Position numbers and translations under genes: made by a program. The notes under the pieces are model-generated. The model made no database searches. It was not told the DNA's origin and was given only the letters and a program-made list of their open reading frames with translations. This document shows, piece by piece, positions 62,294 to 64,000 of a DNA stretch of 64,000 nucleotides. Source of the stretch: a bacterium D16-36 (lineage in GTDB: Bacteria > Bacillota > Clostridia > Lachnospirales > Lachnospiraceae); the NCBI GenBank assembly GCA_003611745.1, contig RAYF01000022.1:1-64000 (forward strand), written 5' to 3'. The number at the start of each line of letters is the position of its first letter. Position 1 is the stretch's first letter.

Positions 62294-62509
62294 TCATGGT
62301 GTTTTATATGACATTTCTTCCATCAAATCTTCCACCAAATATCCATCACTCATACAATGTAGATCAGATATCCCATCTCTTATCAGTTCATATTCTTTTG
62401 AGTGATAAAAAAAATCCATTGCCTCCTTCGTAGACAAACCACTTTCCTTCGCAAATTCTGAAATAACCCTCGCATATTTCATCTGTAACAAGGTCCGATT
62501 CGCTTTCAT
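62294..62509 (-). CDS. DUF3791 domain protein
   Basis: A 71-residue helical protein with SEFAKESGLSTKEAMDFFYHSKEYELIRDGISDLH, the compact DUF3791 pattern. It is the third gene of a cassette in which DUF3791-type proteins flank a DUF3990 gene. Its ATG overlaps (ATGA) the stop of the remnant C-terminal frame of the DUF3990 gene. The function is unknown, but such cassettes look like toxin-antitoxin or immunity arrangements. Confidence 0.82.
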   Translation of the reverse strand: MKANRTLLQMKYARVISEFAKESGLSTKEAMDFFYHSKEYELIRDGISDLHCMSDGYLVEDLMEEMSYKTP

Positions 62510-62785
62510 ACTGAATAGCTCCTTTCAAATACAAGATACTCATCTATAGCATTCTTCGGAATAGGATTCATACTGTATAGAGGGACATTTGTCGTAAGCC
62601 TTCTCATCAAAATTGTATATGCTCACAATACCCAGTTTATTTCTAAGTATATATTGTCTACACCAATTTTTAGCCTGTTCTTCAATCGGTGTAACATAAA
62701 AACCTACACCAAAATCGACTTTTTTTCTCGAGTGTACTATGTCAGGTTTTGCCACTTCTATATAAGAACCATGATATACCCTCAT
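62506..62785 (-). pseudogene. Internally deleted DUF3990 gene
   Basis: DUF3990 proteins are predicted ADP-ribosyltransferase-fold proteins of about 150-170 residues. This frame has the correct start (MRVYHGSYIEVAKPD, with the HG motif) and the GFYVTPIEEQAKNW segment, then ends at residue 81 (62540). In another frame the next 14 codons read IDEYLVFERSYSV and stop in an ATGA overlap with the DUF3791 gene, the layout expected of the intact gene's C terminus. A deletion of several dozen codons that shifted the frame has therefore removed the middle, including the position of the catalytic Glu. Confidence 0.75.
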
Positions 62786-63120
62786 AACGCAATTCCTCTT
62801 TCCGCCATCACTTCTTTTAGATTCTCAACAATATACTCTTTCCCTTGTGTGTGCAGCATTTCATAGCAAGGAATAATATACTGATCAACAATATCGCTCT
62901 CTCTGGTCAATGCATCATGCACAATAACCGGATCAACATTCATATTCTCTGCCAGATTCTCTATGCAAAAAATAACAAACCTTAATTTATCATCCGAAAT
63001 ATATCCCTGACCACTTCCGTTTTCATCCTCATAGCTTATTTCAAAATATCTATCTTTCTTCGATATGTTCTCGGCATAACCGCTCATCGAATCATTATCA
63101 TTTTTCTTAAAGTCAGACAC
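62782..63120 (-). CDS. DUF3791-like protein heading the DUF3990 cassette
   Basis: A 112-residue protein. An N-terminal charged stretch of about 45 residues is followed by a helical domain, RFVIFCIENLAENMNVDPVI...DQYIIPCYEMLHTQGKEYIVENLKEVM, matching the DUF3791-like pattern. It overlaps the DUF3990 start by four bases (ATGA), so the two are coupled. It may be the antitoxin or binding partner of the now broken DUF3990 gene. No membrane segment is seen. Confidence 0.8.
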   Translation of the reverse strand: MSDFKKNDNDSMSGYAENISKKDRYFEISYEDENGSGQGYISDDKLRFVIFCIENLAENMNVDPVIVHDALTRESDIVDQYIIPCYEMLHTQGKEYIVENLKEVMAERGIAL

Positions 63121-63377
63121 TCATAACACCTCCGAACCGTCAAATCTTAGGAACTGTATATAAATCTTTTATCATTTTGCTTGTCTATTTCTCCTCGCTG
63201 TCCCCACCTGCTTCCACACTCTGGAACTTAGCATAATTCCCTTGCACTCCATCGTCAAGGTCTATCTCTATTCTCTGCACGCTCCTTTTTATTTGTCTTT
63301 CTCATACTATCTCGCTCCTTCTCCTGCAGTTATAACCAAATTTCACCAAGAAGTCAAATACCCCGCAGCATTTTATC

Positions 63378-64000
63378 TCAAAACGGCCCGCTACAGATTA
63401 CTTTCCCCGCCCTTTTCGGATATCTGCTCCCCTGATAGCGGTATGTCCCCGGCGACCTTCTCTCATACCGCCCAAGCTGTGCATCCGTCAGCAGGCAGAA
63501 CCGCCCCTTAAGCCTCCGTGGCGTCGTATCAAAATGGTACCACCCTCCTTTTACATATGCCAGATTCCACCAGTGATGGTGGTTCGGCACAGCAGGATAT
63601 CTCGTAACCATGATATTGGGGATGCCTGCCCTTGTCAACAGAAGCCTCGACAGGCTGTAATATGCATAGCAGTTCCCGTTGCCGTACCGCAGCCCTCGGA
63701 GTGCTGCACTTGTCCAGCTTTTCCCGCCGTTATAATTTACATACCTCATATGGGACTGCACATACTGGTAGATTGCCTGACATTTTGCCTTGTCTGACCA
63801 GCCTGCTTTGATAATTCTTTTTAAAATTTTGTCTGCATACAGGTCAATTCCCTTCAGGCATCTTACCTGTACTTTCATCTTCCTTTTTGCCTGATTTCCA
63901 GCAGCATCCTTAGCAGTTACCGTAATCGTATAGATACCATTTTTATTCCAGTTAATCTTACTCAGATCCGCTTTTACCGGTACCTTTCCATCATGTTTGT
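63378..64000 (-). CDS. Transglutaminase-like surface protein, partial
   Basis: The 3' part of a gene that continues beyond the window; the minus-strand frame is open to base 64000. The last 150 residues are a transglutaminase-like cysteine peptidase domain: NGNCYAYYSLSRLLL carries the catalytic Cys, HHHWWNLAYVKGGWYHFDTT supplies the His and Asp. Before it lies an Ig-like repeat (NWNKNGIYTITVTAKDAAGN) typical of secreted adhesin-like proteins. A MKVQV start at 63878 is internal and should not be used. The role of the domain (peptide bond formation or cleavage) is not known. Confidence 0.85.
   Translation of the reverse strand, partial: KHDGKVPVKADLSKINWNKNGIYTITVTAKDAAGNQAKRKMKVQVRCLKGIDLYADKILKRIIKAGWSDKAKCQAIYQYVQSHMRYVNYNGGKSWTSAALRGLRYGNGNCYAYYSLSRLLLTRAGIPNIMVTRYPAVPNHHHWWNLAYVKGGWYHFDTTPRRLKGRFCLLTDAQLGRYERRSPGTYRYQGSRYPKRAGKVICSGPF

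Overview
The window looks like a chromosomal segment of a Gram-positive, low-to-moderate GC member of the Clostridia, most likely the family Lachnospiraceae. This rests on strong AGGAGG-type ribosome binding sites, the mix of SAM-I riboswitch, CZB-type soluble chemoreceptor, YfhO-type membrane glycosyltransferase, Big2-domain surface proteins, Rpn-type nuclease remnant and DUF3791/DUF3990 cassette. The genus cannot be fixed from the sequence alone. Most genes lie on the minus strand.

Layout by region. 1-7.3 kb: two tandem tRNA-Ser genes and a tRNA-maturation/DNA-repair cluster read right to left (nth, a YcxB-like protein, tsaE, tsaB, rimI, a small Cys-pair protein, rnz, a membrane-anchored hypothetical, tsaD). 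A 683-bp palindromic element flanked by a 10-bp direct repeat has landed exactly behind rimI. 7.4-18 kb: a hybrid histidine kinase, a helical DUF2383-like protein, a MerR regulator with a textbook 19-bp-spacer operator in front of a frameshifted GH43 arabinosidase and an aldo/keto reductase, a CZB chemoreceptor and an Lsa-like ABC-F ATPase. 18-26 kb: accessory and decayed DNA (a doubly broken lipoprotein-like gene, a MITE-like repeat, an ECF sigma/anti-sigma pair, an Rpn nuclease remnant, a GNAT enzyme, a SpoU methyltransferase, MarR, NUDIX). 26-33.6 kb: a MATE exporter behind an attenuator leader, a YfhO/GT2 glycosylation pair, Rrf2, murI and an aldolase. 33.6-38.7 kb: a second palindromic element, a broken GNAT gene with its partner, and an OmpR-type two-component system. 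38.8-52 kb: housekeeping genes (nifS-iscU-mnmA, a sugar isomerase, CapA, a GH13 amylase, cca, metK behind a SAM-I riboswitch, a DEAD-box helicase, an orotate-PRTase-like gene). 52-64 kb: a GH43 gene broken by an internal deletion, an M50 protease, two ankyrin-repeat genes flanking a second, inverted copy of the 683-bp element, an NlpC/P60 surface hydrolase, a DUF3791-DUF3990-DUF3791 cassette with a deletion scar, and a partial transglutaminase-like surface protein.

How the genes work together: tsaB/tsaE/tsaD make t6A on tRNA, rnz and cca mature tRNA 3' ends, and nifS-iscU-mnmA pass sulfur to Fe-S clusters and to tRNA wobble uridine. The window is therefore unusually rich in tRNA maturation. 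Carbohydrate genes (two GH43, one GH13) suggest a plant-polysaccharide or starch user, but both GH43 genes are damaged.

The most unusual content is non-coding: at least five families of dispersed or palindromic repeats. These are the 683-bp rod-like element (2 copies), a 271-bp palindrome, a roughly 110-bp repeat that reads as an intrinsic terminator on the minus strand (5 copies), an AGGAACTGT-ended palindrome family, and a CTAGAGCGTGTTTGAAAA motif at gene 3' ends. A 32-bp untranslated-leader cassette is also shared by two unrelated genes. Starts were chosen from Shine-Dalgarno placement. All family names come from reading the protein sequences, not from a database search.
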